This document shows positions 11,964 to 23,429 of a stretch of 64,000 nt of DNA, piece by piece. The stretch is from assembly GCA_027946555.1 (NCBI GenBank), contig JAPEVC010000106.1, forward strand, positions 1 to 64,000. The letters run 5' to 3'. The notes below the pieces were generated by a model. It worked only from the letters and a program-made list of their open reading frames with translations, was not told the DNA's origin and did no database searches. Origin of the DNA: Gnomoniopsis sp. IMI 355080. Lineage: Eukaryota > Ascomycota > Sordariomycetes > Diaporthales > Gnomoniaceae. Numbering within the stretch: the first letter of the stretch is position 1; each line of letters starts with the position of its first letter. The translations under genes and the position numbers were made by a program.

Positions 11964-12400
11964 TGGATGCGGCTGGCCGAAGGGCGGGTGCTTGCTGTAC
12001 AAGGCGCATAAAGCTCAAGGTGAGTGATGCGATCCAGACAATGATTCAGCGTTGATGTGTCAGTTGTGCCTTTTGCAGTCCTGACTCCTGACGGATAAAG
12101 GTGGAGATTGTCTTGTGCCGAGGTGGGTTTCTCTACTTAGTGCCGGTCTGCCGTCTCTGCGCGCGGGCGGATGGCTGCTACTGGTGGAGTCGTAAGTCTC
12201 GGTGGAGTATTGGAGTTCTTGGTGGGCGCTGACCAGAGGTACGTACTCAATACAGTAACTGGAGTCTGGAGTACGACAAAAATATGCACATTATAAGTAG
12301 TGTAAACCTTAATGTAAATGATAATACACCCCTTCACACGAATGGTCGGCGATATTGCCTTTACTGTTCTCCTCGAGACGCGAACTGCCCATCAATCGAG
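11964..12400. promoter_or_regulatory. Divergent intergenic region, bZIP regulator / AtuA-like gene
   Basis: 437 bp between divergent starts and presumably both promoters. A tataagta-like stretch occurs near 12292-12300, about 105 bp before the AtuA-like ATG. No palindromic bZIP site (TGACGTCA type) was seen by eye. Confidence 0.4.
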
Positions 12401-14502
12401 ATGTCCAAGCGACCAATCAGAGTTGCTAATTGCTCCGGAGCCATGTGTAAGTCGTCAAACACGACGTTGCTCAACTAAAAAGTCGACACGTCCTTTCACA
12501 ACACTAACAGCATCTGGACACACAGGCGATCCCGGTGAGCATATGCTCAACCAGGCGAAGCTCGGCCCGGTAGATGTGATCACTGGCGACTATCTGGCAG
12601 GTTTGTGCCCATGTTTTACCAGAAACGGGATACTTACTACATAATATCTGATCGCTGCTGCATAGAAATGAATCTAGCTTATAATGCTGAAGCTTTTCGT
12701 CGCGGTGAAAATCCTGGCTGGATTAGTTCGGCCTGGGACGGAATTCAGAAGTCGATCGAGCTCCTGGATGAGAAACGGATCAAGCTTATTATCAATGGCG
12801 GGTGCCTCAACCCGCGTGGGCTGGCAGAAGGAACACACAAGTTGGCAACGGAGAAGAAGCTTAATCTCAAGGTTGCGTACGTCGAGGGCGACGAATTACT
12901 GCCCCGAGTCTCGGATCTACTGCAGAAGTCTCAGCGACTCTCTCACCTCGACGATGACAACCCCAACGTGCGTTTAGCACCGGACTCTGACACTTTTATG
13001 CGCGACCATGAGAGGATGCCAATTGTGTCTGCGAACGCTTATCTGGGGATTCGAGCTATCAAACGTGGTCTAGAGCAAGGAGCAGATATCATAATCTGCG
13101 GTCGAGTCTCAGATGCTTCGCCTGTCATCGCAGCTGCTGCTTGGTGGCACCAGTGGCCTGATTCGGCATTTGATGAGCTTGCTGGAGCACTTATCGCAGG
13201 CCACCTGATTGAGTGCTCGACATATATTACGGGAGGCAATTTTGCCGGGTTTGATAAGTACCCCGTCGAACAATTGCTGAACCTTGGTTTGCCCATTGTA
13301 GAGATCGACCATTTCGGAAACAGTGTCGTAACTAAACATGACGCCTTGAATGGGATTGTTACCGAAGATACCGTCAAATGTCAGCTCTTATATGAGCTTC
13401 AGGGAAACATATACCTAAATAGCGATGTCAAAGCCGACATTGCACACATTCAAATCGTGCAGCAGGCCAAAAATCGGGTACTTGTATGCGGTGTCAAGGG
13501 CGGTCCACCGCCCCCCACCACCAAACTCGCCGTATTCTACAGAGGAGGCTATCAGGCCGAACTTCTGTTCAATGCTAACGGTTATGCTACAAGCAAGAAA
13601 TGGGACTTACAAGAGGCTCAGCTCCGGGCCAAATTGGAAGAATGGGGGGAGCTAAAGAATCTTGATGTGCTCGAATTCCAGAGGGTGGGAGTTCCAGCCA
13701 GCAATCCCAGATTTCAGTTGGAGTCAACGACATATCTCAGGATCTTTGCTCAGTCAAAGAGCAGAAAAACAATCGAAATTGTTGGCAAGGCGTGGTCCTT
13801 CAATGCTATGGCACATTTCCCAGGCATGTATTTCCCTTCAAGCACCCCTATGGCGTCCTTTGCGCCGACAACGTGGACACAAGCAACTCGAGAATCATCT
13901 TGACCAGAAACTGACCGCTTCCAGGGATGCACACATCCGTAACCATGAATGTACCCACACCGCAGCCATTTCTAGCATACTATCCGGCGCTCGTCGAGCA
14001 AAGTCAGCTTGAAGAATCTGTCTGCATAATCGGCAGTTCAACATCCGACATCACGCGTCAGACTATCGAGCCATGCTCTATGACCGAGCCCCACGCTCCG
14101 CGGGTCAATTACGATCCAATCGATCCCACGTCTTTGTCTTCCTTTGGTCCTACAGTTGAGGTGCCGTTGGGCGACATCGCGCTGGCACGATCTGGCGACA
14201 AGGGTGCCAACATCAACATCGGCCTCTTTGTGCCCGGCGGAGAACAAGAAAAGTGGGAATGGCTGCGGTCTTTTATGACCAGAGATAGAATGAAGTTGTT
14301 GATGGGACAGGACTGGCAGGACTGGTTTCACATCGAGCGCATAGAGTTCACCGAGATCCAAGCCGTGCACTTCGTGATTTACGGACCATTGGGAAGGGGT
14401 GTCAGCAGTTCGAAGTTATTGGACGCACTGGGCAAAGGCTTTGCCGAGTTTATCAGAGCTGTTCACGTTCCTGTACCCAAGAGGTTTCTGGCATTGGAGT
14501 AG
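12401..14502 (+). CDS. AtuA-type acyclic terpene utilisation protein (DUF1446)
   Basis: Four exons: 12401-12446, 12526-12600, 12666-13823 and 13925-14502, giving 618 residues with consistent phases. Introns 1 and 2 are GT-AG. Intron 3 (13824-13924) begins GCATGT and ends CAG, so it is a GC-AG intron; no GT donor keeps the frame. The N-terminus has the family block RVANCSGA followed by a DPG motif and VDVITGDYLAE. The middle has INGGCLNPRGLA and ICGRVSDASPVIAAA. The C-terminal part carries ARSGDKGANINIGL, the hallmark of the small AtuA-associated domain that is fused here. AtuA is required in the bacterial geranyl/citronellyl-CoA pathway, but its reaction is not established. Context with a CoA-transferase and transporter supports a CoA-linked catabolic role (inference). 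An alternative acceptor at 12510 would add five residues in frame. Confidence 0.9.
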
Positions 14503-14906
14503 GTGAGGCTTCTACCTAGGCTTAGTATCGACTCACTCAACGGGCCAAGCGTAACCAAGCGGGCGTCGACCGAAACTCAATATTTCAATTTTTGAAAGGA
14601 TTCTGAGATCCATCGGGTCACACCGGTTCTTTTAAGTCCCAATGTTTTCTCTTGTAACAGCCGAATACGGTGTTAGACCTTCGAACAAAGATCACGAGGG
14701 TGCAAATATACCCACCCACCTTCGCATGAATGCTATAACCTGGTTTTCCACAGTATCGCTGAAATCGCGGGCCGAGGCCCAGTGAAGACATTCTCCCAAA
14801 AATTTCAGGTCTTGAACAAGTTACCAGACTCGAGCGGCATATATTGAAACAATCAAAGCATATTACATGTGAAGAAAGCGGGTCTATAACACCTCATCCG
14901 TAATTT
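14503..14906. other. Intergenic, convergent 3' regions
   Basis: 404 bp between the stops of the AtuA-like and GH131 genes. No coding signal. A partial copy of the palindrome (TACCTAGG) lies near 14513. Confidence 0.5.
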
Positions 14907-16111
14907 CTACAAACACTGGCTATAATAGTCATTGGCATACGTGCATGTGCTACCAGAAGCACAGACTGCACAGCCTGTCCAACCTTGACCGCCGCACTGG
15001 CTATATTTGGAGGCATTGCACGTCGAGGTGGCCGCAGCAGCACTGCTTGTGGTACTACTGGACGCTTCGGTGGACGTAGCAGATACAGTAGAGCTTACCA
15101 GAGTCGTGCTTTGAGCGGATGTTGTTGAACTCGAGGAGACGGACGACGAGGAGCTGCTTCCACCGGAGGATCCTACAGACAGGTGAGTATTATGCCCCTT
15201 CAACAAAGGCTGGCAAAGTTTCAGGGCTTACCACCAGGCCCGGACACACTTGTCGTAATGCTGCCGCTTTCAATGTATACCCCAGAGAAATACAAATCCT
15301 CATCCGTGTCGGCGTACCCATCTCTCGGTAATTCCAAAACACCCAGGTGCCAGTCGGCGCCGTTGCTGCTCGCGCTCACGCTGACGGGCGAGACCAGCTC
15401 CACAAGATCGTCGCTACCGGTCGAATGCCAGAAGCCGACTGTCCCTCCACTGAAGTCAATTTCCTAAATTCGCAACAGCGTCAGCCTTTGCCTTCAATTG
15501 GTGTGCCAAAAACAAATTAGCTCAAGATTAGCATCAGATCATAGCCCACGTACATATGCGATGTTATGCCATACACCGGCGGTGAAGTTCGTCGACCACT
15601 GTGTCACGCTGTTCACGTCCCAGCGAAGGTTCGTATCGCTTGTGGCCGACTCACCCGAAATCCAGCCTGCTTTCATTTCGGTGAAATGACTTTCAAAGAA
15701 GCAGATTTGATGCTCTCTATAGATGCTGGGGAAGTTCGTGCCATTCGCCATCATGCTGAAGTGATACCACACTTTGCCAGAGTTTATGGCCGCCGACGTC
15801 TGTGGGATCAGCTCTGTCCGCCGCATTGTCTGCCCTTCCCAGTAAGCCGTCGAGTCCAGGGTAAACTTGGCACCCTGAATCGACGAAGTATCTGCCGGGT
15901 TCTTGTATGACGGCGAGAGGCTGATGTATTCGGTGATATCGCCAGAGCCATGGATGTAATTCTGGTATGGTCCGACTTCATTTGACCAAGACCAGTCGTC
16001 GAGGTCTGCAGCTGAGGACAGGTCGTTGAATCGACCATCCCAAAGCACGGTACCGGCATTCACAAGAGCAAGCAGAGCCGCCAGGGACCCTGCGAGGCTG
16101 AGGAATGTCAT
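14907..16111 (-). CDS. Secreted GH131 beta-glucanase with C-terminal CBM1
   Basis: Three exons: 16111-15554, 15463-15232 and 15172-14907, with introns of 90 and 59 nt; 351 residues. The start is the ATG at 16111, giving a signal peptide of about 19 residues ending VNA. The mature protein begins GTVLWDGRFND and contains SNEVGPYQNYIHG, YWEGQTMRRTELIPQT and a GKVWYHFS segment, all typical of glycoside hydrolase family 131 (bifunctional beta-1,3/1,6- and beta-1,4-glucanase; Podospora anserina has the founding member). A Ser/Thr-rich linker (about residues 255-313) leads to a six-Cys CBM1 with CGGQGWTGC and ending YYSQCL. It is expected to act outside the cell on cellulose or beta-glucan. A TATA-like box lies about 120 bp upstream. 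The laccase at 20318 is a second lignocellulose-related gene nearby. Confidence 0.94.
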
Positions 16112-16752
16112 GGTGGGCAATCTACAGAAAGACAGGCGACAGCAGGGGTTAAAGAAAGGCTTGTATGCTGTGAAGACTGGAAAACATGGATCCGCATATA
16201 TTACCTGGTTTGTGGGCCATCATTTCATTTATAAAACATCTGGTATATCATGGATGCGAGCTTTAATTTAAAATGATGGTTTGCTTCCGCGCCAGCATGC
16301 AATTGGTACCAGCTACTTCCACCACTAGACGCGTCTCTAGTCCCGACCTAGGAGGCTCGCATCCGTCTCCCAGTTCGGCGCAGTGTCGCCAGCAGTAGGC
16401 AAGACCATAAGGCAAGCCACCTGGCATACTGCAAATTTGTGGCGTTACCACTGCTCATCCCTCAATGAGTGGACAGGCTAAAGTTCCGCAGTGGCACAAT
16501 CACGGAGGCCTTGCCGAAATTACCTTTTTGGGGGTAAAGTGCGGATGTACCCGATATGTACGGATGCACTGTCGCCGTACACAGTTAGAGATAGGATGTG
16601 AAGCAACCTCAATTACGACTGCGAAAACCGTCTACAAACCTTTCAATCTGCTATCCACCCTGGCGCCACTCGCGAACCTACAAGTGCCTAGAGGTGCCGC
16701 CACACGAAACGTTGAGGATTCCTTCAGGACAATGTGCTTGTAGCTCCATTGC
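16112..16752. other. Intergenic, GH131 promoter and 3' region of the next gene
   Basis: 641 bp. It contains the GH131 promoter (TATA-like box at 16228-16236) and nothing else that I recognise. Confidence 0.5.
16228..16236 (-). promoter_or_regulatory. TATA-like box of the GH131 gene
   Basis: On the minus strand the sequence reads TTTTATAAA, about 117-125 bp upstream of the GH131 ATG, a usual distance for fungal genes with a leader of 50-90 nt. Confidence 0.5.
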
Positions 16753-17658
16753 CTAGTAGATTGAGATAATCCCAATGACGAACGCAATGATCTTCCAAGT
16801 CCCTCCAAAAGCGGTACCAGCCCCCATAAAATCAATGTCGAAAGACCCTGTCAGAACTCTGTGAGGCTTGCGTTCTCCCCAGTCCATACGTGCAACCACT
16901 TGCGGCGGATCTGTCGTTGAATTCAGGACCAGGATAGTGCCCACTCGCGGTTCTTGGTCTCTCAACTGGTAATTCTGTCGATGGCACCACTCAAACTCTT
17001 GCAAAATTGGTATGTTCTCGGTGAGGTCAGGCACCATCATCTCAAAAGTCGTTCTCAGCTGCGAACCCGTTGTGTTGATCACCCGGACGCATTTCCTGTT
17101 TGCGTCGGGGTATTCAGAGCGATACTTGACAGTGAAGCACTTCTTCCCATCATTAGAGGCCTTGAGAAAAGGTCCGTTGGAGGAGCCATACCAATTGGAG
17201 CCTAGGCAAAGCGAGATGCAGTCAATCTTGTTTCTTAAACGGCTGACGTAACGATACCCGACAAGTAGAGGGTCAGCTTCAGCACCTTCGGCGATCTTGA
17301 ATCCATGTGACGATTTCGCAAGCCTGCCGTCGCCTTCAATGGATCTAAGTTGTGTCTCGCAGAGAAAGAGGTGGTCTGGCAGCCTATATTGCCTCAACTT
17401 AGTATCGATGTCTCTGCGATTAATGTCGGATTTGCACGGTAAAACTTACACCAGAGGCATCATGCGACTCTCCAAGCGGGCCACATATTCCTTCTCGGAT
17501 CTAATCAATTCCTCTCTCTCTTTTCGTAAACGCCTTTGCTGCGACTCCCAGTCCCAATTGGACCTGCAAGGGCCATGGGACGTGCTGCCCTGTTCGTGCA
17601 TCAAAGGCGTTGCCATCATCAACATAGCTGAGCCGGAACCACCAGCACCGCCACTCAT
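16753..17658 (-). CDS. Hypothetical protein, tubby-like fold suspected
   Basis: Two exons, 17658-17452 and 17397-16753, give 283 residues. The donor is taken as GTGTAA (54-nt intron) because phase 0 is kept. A stronger GTAAGT two bases inside, joined to an acceptor 36 nt away, also keeps the frame and would add four residues, but the intron would be very short. The N-terminus is Gly/Ser/Met-rich with a charged helical stretch (residues about 43-66). The C-terminal 200 residues include an EFEWCHRQ segment and a terminal hydrophobic helix (about residues 270-283), a layout like fungal proteins with a tubby C-terminal-like barrel (weak inference). An alternative ATG lies at 17721. Function unknown. 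Confidence 0.6.
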
Positions 17659-18347
17659 CGTGTCGCTGCGGCGATTGAGGTTTTCTATGAGACGATGTGA
17701 GGTTCTGACGGAGAGTCGCATGCGTCGGAAATGATGTGCAAGAACATTGGACCACCGTTGGAATAATGTTGGTTCAATTTGAGAGAGATCATTGGCTGAG
17801 GAAAGGTTTCTAGGTTTAAAGGTGCGCTTTTTGTAATATGCGAGTTGAGGGAGAATAGGAGTATGCAAATCAGTGTCTTGAATAGAAATAACTTTTGACC
17901 TTCTAGAGAAGATGAGCAAGAGCAGCTCATAGACACCTTGAACTGAGGTTGAACAAATTCGCGAGGAAGGCGCGCCTTCAACATAATCAAGTGCCAAGAT
18001 AAGGGTACCTACTTAAAATCATCTCGTTGGTCACCGAGATAGATGAATTGATATCATGACGTACTTCACGAGCTCGTGGCGTCGAGTTGTGCCTCCAGTC
18101 ATCTGTTCAAGAAAACTCAACCTCAGAACCTATCCAATCTAAGAGAGATGTGACATTGATGGAATGCCACCTGCGCAACAAGCAAAAAAAAAAAACTGTA
18201 AAAAATTGGTTAATTGATGCGTATCCACGAGCAGAGTATCATTCCTATCTTTCCCTTCTATTGCAATGCAAGAGCTCTCATCTGGTAACCCCTAACCTTA
18301 ACCGACCTGTGCACGATCCGACCACTGCGTTGTTGTGGACTTTTATA
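17659..18347. other. Intergenic, upstream of the tubby-like gene
   Basis: About 690 bp. The frame of the downstream gene stays open to 17997 without an obvious reason, so the N-terminus could be longer. An A-run of 12 lies at 18184-18195. No other gene seen. Confidence 0.4.
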
Positions 18348-19055
18348 CTATTTACTTGGGTAATCCACGTTTGGGGCTGCCGCCTTTCTTAGGGAGAGCA
18401 GCTCGGCACTATCCTCACCAGCACCTGTGGCGTTCCAGCCAACAGACCAGAGGCCATCGACTGCAGTTGCAACCGCGTACCAGAGGGTCTCCAATGTACC
18501 ATCAATATTTATCATCGCAGTGGTGCCGTAGAACTTGAAACCAGTAGTTTTGATAGTGCTCGTGGAGATGTTGCTAACGCCCTCCTTGTAGAACCCAGTG
18601 GGACCATAGCCAACAGTAATGTAGAAAAGAGACTCTGACCAAGTCGCGGTGCTCAGTGTCAGCGGATTTGCTATCAACTGCGTCGAATTTGTTTCTGTGT
18701 AGAAAGATGTAGTCAGCAGTGGACTTGTCGTTGGTATTGGTTGCTCAACATACTGAAGACTACGTAATCCATGGTCTGGTTGACTTTGGCGGGGTCGGCA
18801 ATATAAGCAAGGCCTGCAACGGCTTGTTAAACATACATCCAGCTTCTTCTCTTTTGGGGGAGGGCGTAACAAACCATCGTAATAGATGATGGGAAATCCG
18901 CCAATTTCCGTGTCCGTACTGGAGCCATAGGCAAACAGACTGTAATTACTGGAAGTCGCGCGACTCTCCAATAAATCCATCTCGCTCGATGGTAGAGCTG
19001 ACCCGCTTGCAAGGATTGCCCCAAAGGTTAAGATGGACCCGAGAAGCTTGGACAT
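18348..19055 (-). CDS. Small secreted protein of unknown function
   Basis: Three exons: 19055-18875, 18813-18754 and 18694-18348, with introns of 61 and 59 nt starting GTTTGT and GTATGT; 195 residues. The ATG at 19055 opens a signal peptide (MSKLLGSILTFGAILASGSA, about 20 residues). The mature part has several N-glycosylation sequons (for example NYS, NQT, NST, NIS, NAT). No catalytic motif is recognised. The unspliced frame is also open, but the exon 2 segment is then replaced by a low-complexity basic stretch, and the splice sites are good. Likely extracellular or cell-wall associated. A TATATA element lies about 195 bp upstream. It is divergent from the laccase gene, with 1.26 kb between the starts. 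Confidence 0.7.
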   Translation of the reverse strand: MSKLLGSILTFGAILASGSALPSSEMDLLESRATSSNYSLFAYGSSTDTEIGGFPIIYYDGLLRPPPKEKKLDVCLTSRCRPCLYCRPRQSQPDHGLRSLQYVEQPIPTTSPLLTTSFYTETNSTQLIANPLTLSTATWSESLFYITVGYGPTGFYKEGVSNISTSTIKTTGFKFYGTTAMINIDGTLETLWYAVATAVDGLWSVGWNATGAGEDSAELLSLRKAAAPNVDYPSK

Positions 19056-20317
19056 TGTGGTGACAGAGACCTAAAGGCGAAAATATCACTATGTTAAATG
19101 CGAACAAAAGTGTTTAGTTAAGAGGAACGTAGTGACGATGGAGACAGAAATGCAAGATTGTGAGATTGAGATGCTGGCTGTATTTGCAAGACAGGGGGAA
19201 GAGCGTAGACTGTAGGAAGAGGATCACGATTGCCATTTAACAGCTCAAATATATAGGACTATTTGCATCGTGCCCACATAATAGTTGTCAGCCAAAGGTA
19301 TTGAAGCAATCGTTCTGTTTGAGAGTAATGGCTTACGATAGCTGGGCTGCCACATCCCGCAGAACTTCCAATCCACTGTCGTCTGTTCAAGGTAAGGATA
19401 TTACGCGTTTTAGGCTTAACTCAGCCTCGCCTACGTAAACGGGTGTTGGCGTAGGGGCAGGTCTCCATTTTACTGCCACTCACGCACGGGCTGACGTAAA
19501 CTTGGACGAATAGTGCTAACAGGTATCTACTGTATCGTCCTAAACATATAGGTGATATACAGGGAACACCCAGCCAAACCGAGTTCTGTTGTTCTTGTTT
19601 CCAGCTGCAGGGAAGGTTCAGGGCCGCGACGGCCCGTGACTTGGCACCCACGCGGTCACAGTGTGTGTTCCCGCACTATAGCATGTAACCCGCGGCTTGA
19701 TACCGGGTAATATAATCTCAACTAAAATGGATTCTTATAATATCGCAAATTTGAGTTTTCAGGTAGCTTTGCGGAATGGAATTGCTATAGCCAGAAAGCC
19801 GCAGGAATCCGAGCCGTCCACGGCCTGATACTTCCTCCATGAGCATGCTCGAGTGCCACGAGCAACTCGATATACCCACCTAGGTAGTCAAGCTGAATGC
19901 ACTAGCTTCCGTATCTTATTGATCTCATGACCTCATATTTCTCTAGGTCGGGATGTGTAAGGCATAAATCAATCACGCGATTTGTTTCGTGGCCTGTGGA
20001 GCATGGCAGCGCAACAATACAGTTCTGTCAGTGTGCCGAGCCACCCTTCAACGCATTCGCGGCTAAGCGAACTCAAAGAACCTGTTAGACATGTATAATA
20101 AACATTACGATGATAGTGTGAACAAGCCATTACGACTTCTGTGGAGGGGAATAAACGGCACGCGGACCAGACTATAACTTGACCGTCGACGCATCGCAAC
20201 ACTCACACGTGGATCGACATTCCTCATTCCTCACTACTCTTTGCAACCACTTTGTATTCACTACGCCCGAAGGTAGAAAGGGTACTCTTCTCTTTGTCAT
20301 CTTTTACAATTCACACA
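19056..20317. promoter_or_regulatory. Divergent intergenic region, small secreted protein / laccase
   Basis: 1,262 bp between two divergent starts of secreted proteins. The laccase leader just before the ATG is pyrimidine/CA-rich (20280-20317). A near-copy of the palindrome (ACCTAGGTA) lies at 19878-19886. No gene seen inside. Confidence 0.5.
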
Positions 20318-22088
20318 ATGCTACCTTCACTTGGTTTGGCGGCATCCCTGCTTGGGGCAGCTGTGGCAAATCCATATGACTCCAATCTCCTTCCCAAACG
20401 TGCCGCGAACGCCAGCTGCTCCGGCAATACCGCCTCTACTCGCTCTGAATGGTGTGACTACTCGATAGACACAGATTACTACAGCGAGGTGCCAGATACA
20501 GGCGTCACGAGAGAATATTGGGTACGCAACACTTTTCTCTCTCTTGCTTTACTCTGGACACTGACTAACCCCGTCACAGTTCGAACTGACAGATGTCACT
20601 GTAGCACCTGATGGAGTTTCTCGGGTCGCTCAGGCAATCAATGGGTCAATACCGGGGCCGACCATTATAGCAGACTGGGGTGATACCGTCAGGGTCCACG
20701 TTACCAACTCCTTGTCAACAAGCACCAATGGCACATCTATCCACTGGCATGGCATCAGACAGAACTACACCAACCAGCACGACGGCGTGGTGTCCATTAC
20801 ACAGTGCCCCACTCCCCCAGGGTCTGTCGAGACCTATGAATGGAAAGCTGTTCAATATGGATCGAGCTGGTATCACTCTCACTTCGCCTTGCAGGCTTGG
20901 GAGGGCGTCTTCGGTGGCATCCTCATCAATGGCCCTGCAACCGCAAACTACGATGAGGATCTCGGCCACATGTTCCTTAACGACTGGGATCACCAGACTG
21001 TAGACGAGCTCTATCTCTCGGCCGAGGAGAATGGGCCCCCTACCTTGGATACGGGCCTCATCAACGGTACAAACGTCTGGACAGATGACGACACATCTGA
21101 AGAGACAGGTTACCGTTGGAACACGACTCTCGTCGACGGGACTTCTTATCGCCTTCGTCTCGTCAATGCAGCTGTTGACACACATTGGAAGTTTTCCATT
21201 GACAATCACACATTGGAGGTGATTGCCATGGATCTGGTCCCTATCACGCCTTACAACACCACTACGCTCTCCATCGGCATGGGACAGCGTTATGACGTGA
21301 TCATCCGTACCTCAGGCATGTCTGAAATCGCAGACAATTTCTGGCTGAGAGCCATCCCTCAAGAGGCCTGCTCGGACAATGACAACAGCGACAATATTAG
21401 AGGTATTATCTCCTACACATCAGTCGATACCCCGACCACCACCGCTTATAGCTACATTGACTCCTGCGCCGATGAGGACGTTTCCGATTTGGTTCCTTAT
21501 CTGTCCAAGACGGTAGACGGCAAGACCTGGAACATTGACGAGGACGTCACTGTCGGTGTCAATACTGATAATCTTTTCCGGTGGTACCTCAACGAGACTA
21601 CCATGTCAGTTGACTGGGAGTACCCTTCGCTGCTGCAAATCTATGACGGCAACACGACTTGGGGCACCGACGACATGGTTATCGCCTTGAACGGCTCAGA
21701 TGAATGGGCGTATGTTGTCATTGAGACAACCACCGCGATCCCTCATCCAATCCACCTGCACGGCTTCGACTTTTACATCCTCGCTCAGGGAAGTGGCACC
21801 TACTCTTCCAGCGTCGACTTGAGCCTTGACAATCCTCCTCGTCGCGACACAGCCATGCTGCTTTCATCTGGCTACTTAGTACTCGCCTTCGAGACAAATA
21901 ATCCAGGTGCTTGGTTGATGCACTGTCACATTGGCTGGCACACGAGTGAGGGTTTCGCGATGCAGTGGATCGTCCAAGAGGACGAGATCACATCACTCAT
22001 CAATTATGATACCCTCAACAGCACTTGCGAGGCGTGGGATACATATGCATCGGAATACAGTGTTGAGGAGGATGATTCTGGTGTGTAA
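20318..22088 (+). CDS. Secreted laccase (multicopper oxidase)
   Basis: Two exons, 20318-20521 and 20580-22088 (58-nt intron), give 570 residues. A signal peptide of about 17 residues is followed by a short propeptide ending in a Kex2-type KR site at about residue 28. Copper ligands are all visible: HWHG (His123, His125), WYHSH (His167, His169), HPIHLHG (His457, His460, His462) and HCHIGWH (His516, Cys517, His518, His522). Ten residues after Cys517 the axial position is Phe527, where many ascomycete laccases have Leu. The protein ends in DSGV, the conserved tail that plugs the channel in ascomycete laccases; here it is the natural C-terminus, so no tail removal is needed. It oxidises phenols with reduction of O2 outside the cell; the true role could be lignocellulose attack, pigment or defence. 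Confidence 0.96.
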
Positions 22089-23429
22089 GTCAACATGACT
22101 CAGAGCCCTGGCCCAAACAGGGTCCAGGACTGTATTAAAGGAGCGGCCGCAATATTTCATCACTCCTTTGGCAGTTCGGTTTTGTTTTCCACCGGTCGTA
22201 TTATAGATCTACAAAGAAACACATAGAGCATTAGGCGAATGACAGCCTGGGGTGAAGGATGAATCATGACTCTTATAAAAGTCTTGGTAGGATATCACAT
22301 CTCAGAAGCTATAGCCAACGAGGCAAAAAGGAATACACCTCAGAATAAGCTTTCCAAGCGACAAAAAGTGTAGATGGACGGCATCCATCCAAGGCAATAA
22401 AGTCCTCCCTGAAGCCACGGACCGAATCTCAGCGTTGCATTGAGGAACTGTATTGGGGAAATGCCTTCAGTTGACACCGTGAACTGTGCACGGGTAGATC
22501 GAGTTCTGGTCAACTCAATGCTACCATAGCTGCAGCTTATCAGATGAACTCCCTAACATTGGTTCGTCGCCTCGAGATGATGACAAGAACCTTGGCAGAT
22601 AGATTAACTTCACGAAAATGCGACGATGCTGCTGTGGTGCTGCCAAGCTGAGCTTCAACACCGTCTCAACATGGAAATCAGGGGCGAATATTGTACGGGA
22701 TAGAAAACCTTAGAGAAAATGGTGTTGCTCAAGACGTTCCGTCACCGTGTGGTTCTGAGACAAACCCGGATAAGGCTGGCATAGAGTCGAAATTAGACTC
22801 TGCTAGAGTCAAGTAGGACTGCGTTAGCTTAGCTGATGACACGCTCACAGGGATTGGTCGAAACAGCGCGGCTGAAGGTGTTTGGATGGCGGCATGACAA
22901 GCTTCCTCGGCGTCTTGGTACCGAAAGCCTAATAGTGAAGCTACTACGCGAGCGAGATGAACTGGCGGTGCCCTTTCTTGTGCAGTTGTACGGTTCTCCA
23001 GCATCTTTTAGCTGCTTGTGCACTTCATGCAAAAACGCTTAGAGTCCACCAATGCGCGCGCGGCTGTAAAACACTTTTGAAATTTTGAGTTCTGCTCACT
23101 TGTATCACAGTATCTGCCACTAAGCTCCGTCTCAAAGCACAGATATGATGCTATCAATTCACAGCTAGGCAATCAATCTTATACTGATGTTGCCTGATAG
23201 ACTGCTGCGAGTTCTTAAGTAGTCCTGTAATAACACTTATATTCTATCGTCAATCACTCGGCAGTGCTTCCTCGAACTGGCTCTAATATCTTAAGTACGA
23301 GTGGATGATCGACTATAAACGACACTGACCTCTGGAGCTTGTGGTTGCCCAAGAACATATTTCTTTCCTTCCAGCTACGTTCTCTCTGGATTTCACACCT
23401 TGTACTTGCTCCCACCAGCCCCAGCCATC
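22089..23429. other. Intergenic, no gene recognised
   Basis: 1,341 bp downstream of the laccase. Short frames near 22729-23042 show no domain. A TATAAA box for the next gene lies at 23314-23319. Confidence 0.5.
23314..23319 (+). promoter_or_regulatory. TATA box of the small secreted/membrane protein gene
   Basis: TATAAA, 111-116 bp upstream of the ATG at 23430. Confidence 0.55.

Noticed and set aside
11963..12002. Extension of the bZIP gene to a TTG at 12002
   Set aside because: TTG is not used as a normal start in fungi and an in-frame stop lies just upstream; the first ATG is at 11963.
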